NCBI GenBank assembly: GCA_017416535.1
Contig: JAFQCG010000001.1
Span: forward strand, 699,013 to 763,012
Direction: 5' to 3'
Source of the DNA: Bacilli bacterium
GTDB lineage: Bacteria; Bacillota_I; Bacilli_A; RF39; UBA660
Length of the DNA stretch: 64,000 nt
Below the pieces are notes generated by a model. That model had not been told where the DNA came from, did no database searches, and saw only the letters and a program-made list of their open reading frames with translations. The translations under genes were made by a program, and so were the position numbers. Positions 25,558 through 33,408 of the stretch are shown here, piece by piece; the first letter of the stretch is position 1, and every line of letters begins with the position of its first letter.

Positions 25558-26175
25558 TTATAACTTTCTGTATAATCCAATTACTTTACCAAGGATAGTT
25601 ACTTCTTTTAATATGATTGGTTCCATTGTATCATTTTCTGGTTGTAGTCTAAAATATCCGTTTTCTTTATAGAATGTTTTTACTGTTGCTTCATTATCTT
25701 CATTCATTGCAACAACTGTTTCTCCATTATGTGCAGTGTTTTTTCTTTCTACAATTAAAATATCTCCGTCATAAATACCTACATTAATCATTGATTCACC
25801 GCTTACTCGTAATGTAAATACATCATTTTTTGTAGAAATTAGATTTGCGGGTAGTGAAAAATATTCATCTGGCATTTCAATTGCTTCAATAGGAGTACCA
25901 GCAGTTACTTTTCCTAGTAGCGGTACATCTACAACACTTTCTTCTTTTTCTATATATTCATTTGGAACTAATATTTCTATTGTTCTGTTTTTGCTGCTTC
26001 CTTTTCTTATATATCCTTTTTCTTCTAGTTTTGTTAAGTGAAAGTGTATAGTTGCTGGAGAATTAAGATTTGCTTTTTCTCCAATTTCTCTTACTGTTGG
26101 TGGATATCCGTTTTTAGCAACTAATTGTTTGATTATTTGTAATATATGTTCTTGTCTAGTAGTCAACTTTTCCAA
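25558..26175 (-). CDS. lexA: LexA repressor, SOS regulator
   Basis: 205 residues, standard length. The N-terminal winged helix contains REIGEKANLNSPATIHFHLT. The self-cleavage site is the Ala-Gly bond in GKVTAGTP near residue 92. The catalytic Ser is in GESMINVGIYDGD and the Lys in NEATVKTFYKENG. The start is TTG at 26175 with a near-perfect AAGGAGGGA ribosome-binding site. It has its own promoter overlapped by a LexA-like operator, so it is autoregulated in the usual way, and it is divergent from a small SOS-type membrane gene. Confidence 0.97.
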   Translation of the reverse strand: MEKLTTRQEHILQIIKQLVAKNGYPPTVREIGEKANLNSPATIHFHLTKLEEKGYIRKGSSKNRTIEILVPNEYIEKEESVVDVPLLGKVTAGTPIEAIEMPDEYFSLPANLISTKNDVFTLRVSGESMINVGIYDGDILIVERKNTAHNGETVVAMNEDNEATVKTFYKENGYFRLQPENDTMEPIILKEVTILGKVIGLYRKL

Positions 26176-26197
26176 ATTAATCCCTCCTTATGTATTT

Positions 26198-26226
26198 AGT
26201 TTACCATTTTAGATGTAAAATGTCAA
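26198..26226 (-). promoter_or_regulatory. lexA promoter
   Basis: On the minus strand, TTGACA (26226-26221), 17-base spacer, and TAAACT (26203-26198) preceded by TGG. Confidence 0.75.
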
Positions 26227-26236
26227 ACAAATGTTT
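26225..26236. promoter_or_regulatory. LexA operator overlapping the lexA -35
   Basis: AAACAAATGTTT is a symmetric AAAC-N4-GTTT element that overlaps the lexA -35 by two bases. It shares AAACAAATGTT with the site at 1918-1929. Confidence 0.75.
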
Positions 26237-26245
26237 TAATATTTA

Positions 26246-26274
26246 TTGACACGAATAAATGTTCGAATTATAAT
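26246..26274 (+). promoter_or_regulatory. SOS promoter with the LexA operator inside its spacer
   Basis: TTGACA (26246-26251) and TATAAT (26269-26274) are consensus hexamers 17 bases apart. The 14-base LexA-like box CGAATAAATGTTCG fills 26252-26265 of that spacer. It matches the Bacillus consensus CGAACATATGTTCG at all but three positions. A bound repressor would block the promoter completely. Confidence 0.88.
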
Positions 26275-26303
26275 TTAAGTATAAATTGAAAGGAGAGATG
26301 TAT

Positions 26304-26462
26304 ATGAGATTAAAAGAAAATGTAAGAAAGGTTTTAAATTTAGTTTTAGTTTATGTTATAGCTGGTGCTTTAATATTTGCTATGAGTGAGAGAGTTGAAA
26401 GACTAAATGAACAAGATAGGATTGAAAAAGGTTGTAATATTGCCGTAAAAATTACTAAGTAA
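26304..26462 (+). CDS. 52-aa SOS-controlled single-pass membrane protein (YneA-like position)
   Basis: A short gene starting at ATG 26304, nine bases after AGGAG (an ATG at 26298 is too close to it). The 52 residues are a basic N-terminus (MRLKENVRK), one membrane helix (VLNLVLVYVIAGALIFAM, about 10-27) and a 25-residue charged tail SERVERLNEQDRIEKGCNIA and onwards, with a single Cys. It is divergent from lexA and driven by a consensus promoter with a LexA box in its spacer. In Bacillus and Staphylococcus that place holds yneA or sosA, small SOS membrane proteins that block division. There is no LysM domain and no clear sequence similarity, so the function is inferred from context. Confidence 0.8.
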   Translation: MRLKENVRKVLNLVLVYVIAGALIFAMSERVERLNEQDRIEKGCNIAVKITK

Positions 26463-26484
26463 AGTAGTTTAAAAAAGGTAATTA

Positions 26485-26493
26485 TGATATACT
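26485..26493 (+). promoter_or_regulatory. Extended -10 promoter for polA
   Basis: TGATATACT, 17 bases before the polA start at 26511, giving a short leader. Confidence 0.55.
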
Positions 26494-26510
26494 AGTTGCA
26501 GGTGATTAAG

Positions 26511-29117
26511 ATGAAGAAAATAATATTAGTTGATGGTAACAATTTATTGTTTAGAAGTTTTTATGCAACAGCATATCAAGGTGTTATCATGAAAAATTCT
26601 AAAGGATTTCCTACGAATGCATTATATGGATTTATTAATATGATGAATAAGATTATTAAAGAGGAAAATCCTACATATATTATGGTTGCTTTTGATAAAG
26701 GGAAAACCTTTAGACATGATAAATATGATGATTATAAAGCAGGTCGCCAAGCTATGCCTGATGAATTGAAATTACAATTTCCTAAAGCAAAAGAAGTTCT
26801 TGATGCGATGGGTATTAAACATTTTGAAATTGATAATTATGAGGCTGATGATATAATTGGTACGCTTGCTAAAAGAGTGGATGAAGAAGATGAATTTATT
26901 GCTACAATTGTAAGTAGTGATAAAGACTTATTACAATTAATAAGTGATGAAGTAGATGTTAAATTATTAAAACAAAGTGGTCATATTTTGATGACGAGAG
27001 AAGAATTTATTAATACTTATCAAGTTGAACCTATTAGAATGATTGATTTAAAAGCATTAATGGGTGATAGTAGCGATCATATTCCTGGAGTAAAAGGAAT
27101 TGGCGAAAAAACAGCAATTAATTTACTTGTTAAGTATGGTAGTTTAGATGGCTTATATGAAAATATTGAAAGTGTTACTGGCAAAACTAAAGAGAAACTT
27201 TTAGCCGATAAAGATAATGCTTATATGAGCTATGATTTGGCCACAATATTTAGAGATGTTCCATTAGAATTTGAATTAGAAGATTGCAAATATGGTGGAT
27301 TAAATGAAGAAGAATTTGTAAAAATGCTTAATGAGTTTGAGTTTCATTCGATGTTAAGAAAATTAGAATTTGATTCAGTTAAAGTAGAAGAAGAGAAGAA
27401 AGAAGAAAAAGAATTAGTTATTAAAGATATTAGTGAATTTGTAAGTAAGAATTTTGCCTTTTATTTAGAAACAAGGGGGACAATTTATAGTAAGAGTGAA
27501 ATATTAGGAATGGGTATTTATGATGGAATAAATGGATATTTCATTCCTAAGGATGAACTTTTAAATTATAAAGATTTATTTTTGACGGATGTAGAAAAAT
27601 ATACATATGATTTTAAAAAGAATTTAGTTGTATTAAATAGTTTAGATATTAATTTTAATAATGTTACATTTGATACAATGATTGCGACATATTTATTAGA
27701 TTATATTATTAAAGATGATATTAGTTTTGTTGCACAAGCATTTGATTATAATATTCCTTTATATGAAGATTTATATGGTACAGATAAAAGACCTAAAGAA
27801 ATTAGTGATGATTATTTAAAAGAAATTTGTTGTAAGAAAGCACAATTTATATATGAAACAAGAGAAAGATTATTAAAGGAATTAGAAGAAAATGAGGAAA
27901 CAGAATTATTTAATAAGATAGAGATGCCTTTAACTAGAGTTTTGGCTGATATGGAAATTACTGGGATTAAAGTAGATACTGAGTATTTAAAGTCAATTGA
28001 AATTGACTTAAAAGAACAGTTAGATAATTTAGAAAGCGAAATACATAGTCTTGCTGGAAGTGAGTTTAATATTATGTCTCCTGTTCAACTTGGAAAAGTA
28101 TTGTTTGATGATTTGGCAATTCCTTATCCAAAGAAAACTAAAGACAATAAATATTCTACAAGTAAAGACATTTTAGATAAAATTAGATTTGTTCATCCTA
28201 TTGTAGATAAGATTTTAGAGTATAGAACATTAGCTAAACTTTATACTAATTATGCTGTTGGATTAAGAGAAGAAGTTAGAGAAGATGGTAGAATACATAC
28301 TATATTTACTCAAACTTTAACTAGAACTGGTAGACTTTCTAGTATTAGTCCAAATCTACAAAATATACCAGCAAGAGCAGATTATTCAAGATTAATAAGA
28401 AAAGCGTTTGTTGCTGATAGCAATTCTAAATTACTATCAAGTGATTATTCGCAAGTAGAACTTAGAATTTTTGCTCATATGTCTAATGCTACAAATTTAA
28501 TTCAAGCGTTTGTTGAGGATAAAGATATTCATACTAAAACAGCTAGTGATATTTATAAAGTCCCAATGGAAGAAGTTACTAAGGATATGAGAAGAACTGC
28601 TAAAGCAGTAAATTTTGGTATTTTATATGGTATAAGTAGCTTTGGATTATCAGAGGATTTAGGTATTGATATTAGTACTGCTAAGAAGTTTATTGATAAT
28701 TATTTAGAAACATATCCTGGTATAAAAGAGCATATGGAAAAAGAAAAAGCAGATGCTTATAGTTATGGATATGTTAAGACTTTAATGAATCGTAAGAGAG
28801 TTATTGAAGAATTACAAAGTAAGAACTTTATGGTTAGAAGTAGTGGAGAGAGAATGGCACTTAATACACCTATTCAAGGAACTGCTGCTGATATATTAAA
28901 GAAAGCTATGGTTGAAATATATGAGGAACTTAATAAGCGAGGATTAAAGAGTAAAATGTTAATTCAAGTACACGATGAACTTGTATTTAATGTTTATGAT
29001 AACGAATTAGAAGAAGTAAAAGAACTTGTAAAGAATATAATGGAAAATACATTTAAGTTATTAGTTCCATTAAAGGTAGAAATTGAAATTGGTAATAACT
29101 GGTATGAAGCTAAATAG
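26511..29117 (+). CDS. polA: DNA polymerase I
   Basis: 868 residues from ATG 26511 (behind CAGGTGA; an in-frame ATG at 26496 would precede the ribosome-binding site). The 5'-nuclease domain (1 to about 290) has IILVDGNNLLFRSFYA and NYEADDIIGTL. The middle domain, where a proofreading exonuclease would be, is degenerate: the expected D-x-E is FYLETRG, so the Asp is lost, as in Bacillus Pol I. The polymerase domain has motif A DYSQVELRIFAH, the O-helix RRTAKAVNFGILYG and motif C QVHDELVF. It works in repair and Okazaki fragment processing. mutM follows after 11 bases. Confidence 0.97.
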   Translation: MKKIILVDGNNLLFRSFYATAYQGVIMKNSKGFPTNALYGFINMMNKIIKEENPTYIMVAFDKGKTFRHDKYDDYKAGRQAMPDELKLQFPKAKEVLDAMGIKHFEIDNYEADDIIGTLAKRVDEEDEFIATIVSSDKDLLQLISDEVDVKLLKQSGHILMTREEFINTYQVEPIRMIDLKALMGDSSDHIPGVKGIGEKTAINLLVKYGSLDGLYENIESVTGKTKEKLLADKDNAYMSYDLATIFRDVPLEFELEDCKYGGLNEEEFVKMLNEFEFHSMLRKLEFDSVKVEEEKKEEKELVIKDISEFVSKNFAFYLETRGTIYSKSEILGMGIYDGINGYFIPKDELLNYKDLFLTDVEKYTYDFKKNLVVLNSLDINFNNVTFDTMIATYLLDYIIKDDISFVAQAFDYNIPLYEDLYGTDKRPKEISDDYLKEICCKKAQFIYETRERLLKELEENEETELFNKIEMPLTRVLADMEITGIKVDTEYLKSIEIDLKEQLDNLESEIHSLAGSEFNIMSPVQLGKVLFDDLAIPYPKKTKDNKYSTSKDILDKIRFVHPIVDKILEYRTLAKLYTNYAVGLREEVREDGRIHTIFTQTLTRTGRLSSISPNLQNIPARADYSRLIRKAFVADSNSKLLSSDYSQVELRIFAHMSNATNLIQAFVEDKDIHTKTASDIYKVPMEEVTKDMRRTAKAVNFGILYGISSFGLSEDLGIDISTAKKFIDNYLETYPGIKEHMEKEKADAYSYGYVKTLMNRKRVIEELQSKNFMVRSSGERMALNTPIQGTAADILKKAMVEIYEELNKRGLKSKMLIQVHDELVFNVYDNELEEVKELVKNIMENTFKLLVPLKVEIEIGNNWYEAK

Positions 29118-29128
29118 GAGGGATTAAT

Positions 29129-29950
29129 ATGCCTGAAAAACCTGAGGTAATAACAGTTGCAGAAAGTTTAAAAACAAAAATATTAGGTAAAAAAATTACA
29201 GGATGCAATGTATATCATGATAATATAATTGCTTATCCTGTAAGTTGTGAATTTAAAAAGAAAATTATAGGTCAAAAGATTAATGATATTACAACTCGTG
29301 GTAAATGGATTGTTATGTTTCTTGATAAAGATAGTTTACTTGTACATTTAAGAATGGAAGGTAAATTTATGTTTAGAAAAAAGGGAGAAGCTCTTTCTAA
29401 ACATGAACATGTTGAATTTATATTAGATGACGAAGAAAGTTTTAGATTTCATGATGTACGTAAATTTGGTAAGATGCATTTAGTTTCTAAAGATAAAGTG
29501 TATGAGTCATATCCACTAAATGAACTTGGTAAAGAGTTTTATGATGAAACACTTACTAAAGAATATTTATATGATGCTATTAAGAATAAAAAATTACCAA
29601 TTAAGACTTTATTACTTGATCAAAGCATTATTTGTGGTATTGGGAATATATATGATGATGAAATATTATTTATGAGTAAAATACATCCTTTAAGAAAAGG
29701 GTGTACCATTTCTTTAGAAGAATGTGATACAATAATAAAGAATACAAGAATAGTTTTAGAAAAGGCAATTAAATTAGGTGGTACAACTATTAAAAGTTTT
29801 ACATCTAGTGAAGGTGTACATGGTCTTTTTCAAAATGAATTGTTAGTACATGGCAAAGGTGGAGAAAAATGTCCTGAATGTTCTAATATATTAGAAAAAA
29901 TTAGAGTTGGCGGACGTGGAACTCATTATTGTGAGAATTGTCAAAAATAG
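29129..29950 (+). CDS. mutM: Formamidopyrimidine-DNA glycosylase (Fpg/MutM)
   Basis: 273 residues. The N-terminus MPEKPEVITVAESL has the catalytic Pro and Glu after Met removal (family MPELPEVE). Lys in VHLRMEGKF, the helix-two-turn-helix region with LLLDQSIICGIGNIYDDEIL, and the C-terminal zinc finger CPECSNIL...CENC complete the enzyme. Removes 8-oxoguanine and nicks the abasic site. The polA-mutM pair is the usual Firmicutes arrangement. Confidence 0.96.
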   Translation: MPEKPEVITVAESLKTKILGKKITGCNVYHDNIIAYPVSCEFKKKIIGQKINDITTRGKWIVMFLDKDSLLVHLRMEGKFMFRKKGEALSKHEHVEFILDDEESFRFHDVRKFGKMHLVSKDKVYESYPLNELGKEFYDETLTKEYLYDAIKNKKLPIKTLLLDQSIICGIGNIYDDEILFMSKIHPLRKGCTISLEECDTIIKNTRIVLEKAIKLGGTTIKSFTSSEGVHGLFQNELLVHGKGGEKCPECSNILEKIRVGGRGTHYCENCQK

Positions 29951-29972
29951 TTAGGGGTTTTGTTTGATATAC

Positions 29973-30016
29973 TTGCATTGAAACGTGTTTTGTGTTATTA
30001 TGGAAAAGCGCGCTTT
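29973..30016 (+). promoter_or_regulatory. pyk promoter and 12-base palindrome at the start of the leader
   Basis: TTGCAT (29973-29978), 17-base spacer, TATTAT (29996-30001) with TG at 29993-29994. A perfect palindrome AAAGCGCGCTTT covers 30005-30016, about the transcription start and just before AGGAGGAG. An alternative upstream -10 (TGATATACT, 29964-29972) is also present. The palindrome could be an operator or a small hairpin hiding the ribosome-binding site. Confidence 0.5.
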
Positions 30017-30029
30017 AGGAGGAGTAAGT

Positions 30030-31442
30030 ATGAAAAAGACAAAAATTATATGTAGTATTGGTCCTGCATCAAATCAAGTAGAAATTATGGAACAAATGGT
30101 TTTAGCCGGAATGAATGTAGCTAGAATTAACTTTACTCATGCAACAACAGAAGAAAGATTACAAGTATTAAATTCTGTAGAAGCAGTTAGAGCAAAGACA
30201 TGTTGTAATGTTGCTGTTCTTTGGGATACAAAAGGTCCTGAATTTAGAAGTGGTAACTTTGAAAATGATAAAGTTAGTTTAGTACCAGGAAAAACTATTA
30301 GAATCGTTAAGGATAATGTTTTAGGAAATAGTGAAAGATTTACTGTTAATCATCCTGAAGCATTAGATGGTTTAGAAGTAGGTAGTGTTGTTTTACTTGA
30401 AAATGCTAAGATGAAATTAGAAGTTATTAGTAAGGAAGATGATGGTGTTACTTGCTTAATCGTAAGTGGTGGAGTACTTGGTAATAGAAAGAGTATGAGC
30501 GTACCAGGTGTTAAATTAAATATTCCATATTTAAGTGATGAAGATAGAGAAGATATTAAATTTGCTTGTGAACATGGTGGAGAATATTTAGCTATTTCTT
30601 TTGTTTCTTGTAAAGAAGATGTTTTAGAGATAAAAGAGTTATTAAAAGAATATAATCGTGAAGATATGTTAATTATTTGTAAGATTGAAAGTGACTTAGG
30701 TATTCAAAATCTTGAATCAATCTTAAAAGTATCTGATGGTATTATGGTTGCAAGAGGAGATTTAGGAACTGAAATAGAATCTGAAAGACTACCTATTGTT
30801 CAAAAAAATATGATTAAGACTTGTCGTAGAATGAGTAAATTATGTATTGTTGCTACTGAAATGTTAGAAACAATGATGGAAAATAATAGACCAAAAAGAG
30901 CTGAAACATCTGATATTGCAAATGCTGTATTAGATGGTACAGATGCTGTAATGCTAAGTGGTGAAACTACTGTTGGTAAACATCCAGTTGAAACAGTTGC
31001 AGCTATGGCGAGAATTTGTGAAGTTACAGAACAATATGCTGATTTTGATTATATTAGTAAAGTTACTAAAGTAAAAGCAGTTAATGCTGCTATATGTGAA
31101 AGTGTAGTTGATAGTGCTAATAGATTAGATGCGAAATTAATTTGTACTGCTACTATCAGTGGTTCTACTGCTAAGATGATTAGTAACTTTAAACCAAAAG
31201 CACCGATTCTTGCATTATGTCCTGATGAAGCTGCTTGTCGTAGACTTGCATTAAACTGGGGTGTTTATACAAGAACAATTCCTATGTATGGAACTACTGA
31301 TGAAGTTTTAACTGCTAGTGTTGAAATTGCTAAAGAATTTAGTAGTTTAGAAATAGGTGATATAGTTGTTTTAACTGGTGGTTTCCCTACAACAGGTAGA
31401 TCTAAAACAACAAATCTAATGAAGATTGAAGAAATAAAATAA
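30030..31442 (+). CDS. pyk: Pyruvate kinase
   Basis: 470 residues from ATG 30030 behind AGGAGGAG. Glycolytic enzyme forming pyruvate and ATP from phosphoenolpyruvate and ADP. Seen: N-terminal KTKIICSIGPAS, NVARINFTHAT, the active-site signature IICKIESDLGIQNLE, MVARGDLGTE, and SGETTVGKHPVE in the A domain. It ends with the C-terminal domain (IGDIVVLTGGFP) and lacks the extra PEP-utiliser domain found in Bacillus enzymes. It has its own promoter and terminator. Confidence 0.97.
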   Translation: MKKTKIICSIGPASNQVEIMEQMVLAGMNVARINFTHATTEERLQVLNSVEAVRAKTCCNVAVLWDTKGPEFRSGNFENDKVSLVPGKTIRIVKDNVLGNSERFTVNHPEALDGLEVGSVVLLENAKMKLEVISKEDDGVTCLIVSGGVLGNRKSMSVPGVKLNIPYLSDEDREDIKFACEHGGEYLAISFVSCKEDVLEIKELLKEYNREDMLIICKIESDLGIQNLESILKVSDGIMVARGDLGTEIESERLPIVQKNMIKTCRRMSKLCIVATEMLETMMENNRPKRAETSDIANAVLDGTDAVMLSGETTVGKHPVETVAAMARICEVTEQYADFDYISKVTKVKAVNAAICESVVDSANRLDAKLICTATISGSTAKMISNFKPKAPILALCPDEAACRRLALNWGVYTRTIPMYGTTDEVLTASVEIAKEFSSLEIGDIVVLTGGFPTTGRSKTTNLMKIEEIK

Positions 31443-31463
31443 ACTGCGAAATGCAGTTTTTTC
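31441..31463 (+). terminator. pyk terminator
   Basis: AAACTGC (31441-31447) pairs with GCAGTTT (31453-31459), followed by TTTCTTTATTTTTT. Confidence 0.8.
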
Positions 31464-31483
31464 TTTATTTTTTTTCTGTTTTG

Positions 31484-31492
31484 TGTTATAAT
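31484..31492 (+). promoter_or_regulatory. Extended -10 promoter for the transglutaminase-like gene
   Basis: TGTTATAAT, 24 bases before the start at 31516. Confidence 0.6.
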
Positions 31493-31515
31493 TGCTGCAA
31501 GAAAAGGGGGTGGTA

Positions 31516-32697
31516 ATGATGGAAGAAATGATTAGAATGTCACCGGGTTTACCTAGAAGTGGTTATTCTGCTAATGTAGAAGTTAATGACATGGCTTTAC
31601 AAACGTTTTCTGCTGATGAAATTAAAACTGAATGTAATAAAAGAAGAAAAAATAATAATCCAGTTCATGTTTCATTATCAATTAATAATGTATTTTGTTT
31701 AGAAACATATTATGAACTTTTAAAGAAATTAGAAGTAGCTATTGGTGAAAATGTTAAACTTGATATTTATGCAAGTGGTGAAGGATTTAATACTTTGATG
31801 GATGCTATTAGTTATAGTAGTATTAAAGATAAAATAATAGTTCATATTGATGATTATGATGTAAGAAGATATATTGATTTAGGTTGTATTGATTTGACAA
31901 AGACTTCATGTAAGTGTAAATTTTCTAGAAAATATATTAGAAACTTTGAACAGAAAGATTTTAATAAAATATGTATGGATGATAGATTTATATTTGATAG
32001 AAATAAGGCAATGGAAGAAAGAAAGATAATTAGTGAAGTTTGGCGAACTATTGGTGTTGATGATAAGTTAGTGAATAGACTTAGTGGTATTGCGAAAACA
32101 ATTTTAATTACTGATTATATTAATAATAATATAAGTTATGCTCATGATGGACATCGTATTATAGGGACACATAATGGTATTAATCAACATTATGTAGAAG
32201 AATGGGCGAAAGATGGAGTATTAACTTATAAGAGAAAAAGAGGAGTTTGTAGCGGACAAGCTGAGTTAGCTGAGATTCTTTTAAATAACTATTATGCAAA
32301 AACAAATTGTTTTATAGTTTCGGGTGTTTATAGACCACTTAGAGATAAACATATGTGGATAGCACTTAAAGAACAAGATCAAAGTTATGGAATTTGTTTA
32401 ACTATGAGAAGAAGATTTGTTGATTTAAACAAGTTTGGATATGAGGATCATGAAGTAACACTAGAATATGAGCATCAGAATAGAAATGATTACAAATACA
32501 ATATTGATAGGTATGCTGAATTTAGTGATGAAAAGTGTAAATCTTTGAGGATGAGAGTTTATCAAATTTTAGCAGGTGATGAAACACCATTACCACCAAG
32601 AAGACTCCCTAGACCTTTACCTAAAAGAAAAATCAAAGAAACACCATTACCACCAAGAAGATTACCTAAAAGAGTTAATAATATTGAAAACAAATAA
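31516..32697 (+). CDS. Transglutaminase-like protein with a Pro/Arg-repeat tail
   Basis: 393 residues; ATG 31516 or the adjacent ATG 31519, behind GGGGGTGG. The region near residue 250 reads KRGVCSGQAELAEILLNNYY, then HMWIALKEQ, the Cys and His of the transglutaminase/papain-like fold; VDLNKFG is in the place of the third residue. The N-terminal 150 residues are alpha/beta with no family I know. The C-terminus carries two copies of TPLPPRRLP (near residues 356 and 376) joined by a basic linker, a motif like SH3-binding polyproline. No signal peptide, so it is probably cytoplasmic. Enzymatic activity is inferred from the motif only. Confidence 0.6.
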   Translation: MMEEMIRMSPGLPRSGYSANVEVNDMALQTFSADEIKTECNKRRKNNNPVHVSLSINNVFCLETYYELLKKLEVAIGENVKLDIYASGEGFNTLMDAISYSSIKDKIIVHIDDYDVRRYIDLGCIDLTKTSCKCKFSRKYIRNFEQKDFNKICMDDRFIFDRNKAMEERKIISEVWRTIGVDDKLVNRLSGIAKTILITDYINNNISYAHDGHRIIGTHNGINQHYVEEWAKDGVLTYKRKRGVCSGQAELAEILLNNYYAKTNCFIVSGVYRPLRDKHMWIALKEQDQSYGICLTMRRRFVDLNKFGYEDHEVTLEYEHQNRNDYKYNIDRYAEFSDEKCKSLRMRVYQILAGDETPLPPRRLPRPLPKRKIKETPLPPRRLPKRVNNIENK

Positions 32698-32725
32698 AAA
32701 ATACTGGAAGCCCAGTATTTTTTTT
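32695..32725. terminator. Bidirectional terminator between convergent genes
   Basis: TACTGG (32702-32707) pairs with CCAGTA (32712-32717), with A6 before and T8 after, extending the stem. It serves the transglutaminase-like gene and gmk. Confidence 0.85.
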
Positions 32726-33407
32726 AATCTATTTTTTCTGATATACTATCATTTTCAAAATCTTCATCCATAAGAAGTTCGTGGATTTCTTCTTCTTTTG
32801 TATCTAAGTATACTTCTTCAATACGATCGACACGACACTTTTCTGCTTTAATAATTGATTCTACTTTGTTTACAGCTTCATCTAAGTCATCGTTTACAAC
32901 TACGTAGTTATATTGTGTAACTTGGTTTACTTCTTTATATGCTTGACGGAAGCGTTCTATTATTTTGTCTTTTGATTCTGTCTTTCTGTTTTGTAAGCGT
33001 TTTACCATTGTTTTTAATGATGGAGGCATTATAAAAATAAATAGAGCTTCTGGAACTAATTTTTTTATGTTTGAAGCACCTTCAATTTCGATTTCTAAAA
33101 TAACGTCAATTCCAGAATCTAATTTTTTCTTTATAGCTTCTTTTGGTGTTCCATAATAATTTCCAGCGTAATTTGTATATTCAATAAAGAAATCTTCTTT
33201 TATTAAATCTTCAAATTCTTCTCTTGTTACAAAGTTGTATGTTACTCCTGGAATATCTATTGGTCTAGGCATTCTAGAAGTGGTTGAAACGGATAACCAT
33301 CTGTTTGTATTATCATTTTCTAATAAGCGATTAATTATTGTTCCTTTCCCACTACCACTTGGGGCAGAGATAACTATTAATTGGCCAGTGTTTTTGTGTC
33401 TTATCAT
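32724..33407 (-). CDS. gmk: Guanylate kinase
   Basis: 227 residues, slightly longer than usual because of an acidic C-terminal extension. Converts GMP to GDP. P-loop SAPSGSGKGTI near residue 15, SVSTTSRMPRPIDIPGVTYNFV for GMP binding, then DVILEIEIEGA and the lid region. It starts two bases after the stop of tmcAL on the minus strand with AAGGAG before it, so both are on one transcript. Confidence 0.96.
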   Translation of the reverse strand: MIRHKNTGQLIVISAPSGSGKGTIINRLLENDNTNRWLSVSTTSRMPRPIDIPGVTYNFVTREEFEDLIKEDFFIEYTNYAGNYYGTPKEAIKKKLDSGIDVILEIEIEGASNIKKLVPEALFIFIMPPSLKTMVKRLQNRKTESKDKIIERFRQAYKEVNQVTQYNYVVVNDDLDEAVNKVESIIKAEKCRVDRIEEVYLDTKEEEIHELLMDEDFENDSISEKID

Positions 33408-33408
33408 A

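Noticed and set aside
32583-32663. Short direct repeat as a possible CRISPR
   Set aside because: Only two copies, in frame within a coding region, with repeats of about 25 bases encoding TPLPPRRLP; no array structure or cas genes.
32576-32773. 65-codon plus-strand frame over the Pro/Arg repeat region
   Set aside because: It is an alternate reading of the repeat DNA, running through the terminator into the end of gmk.
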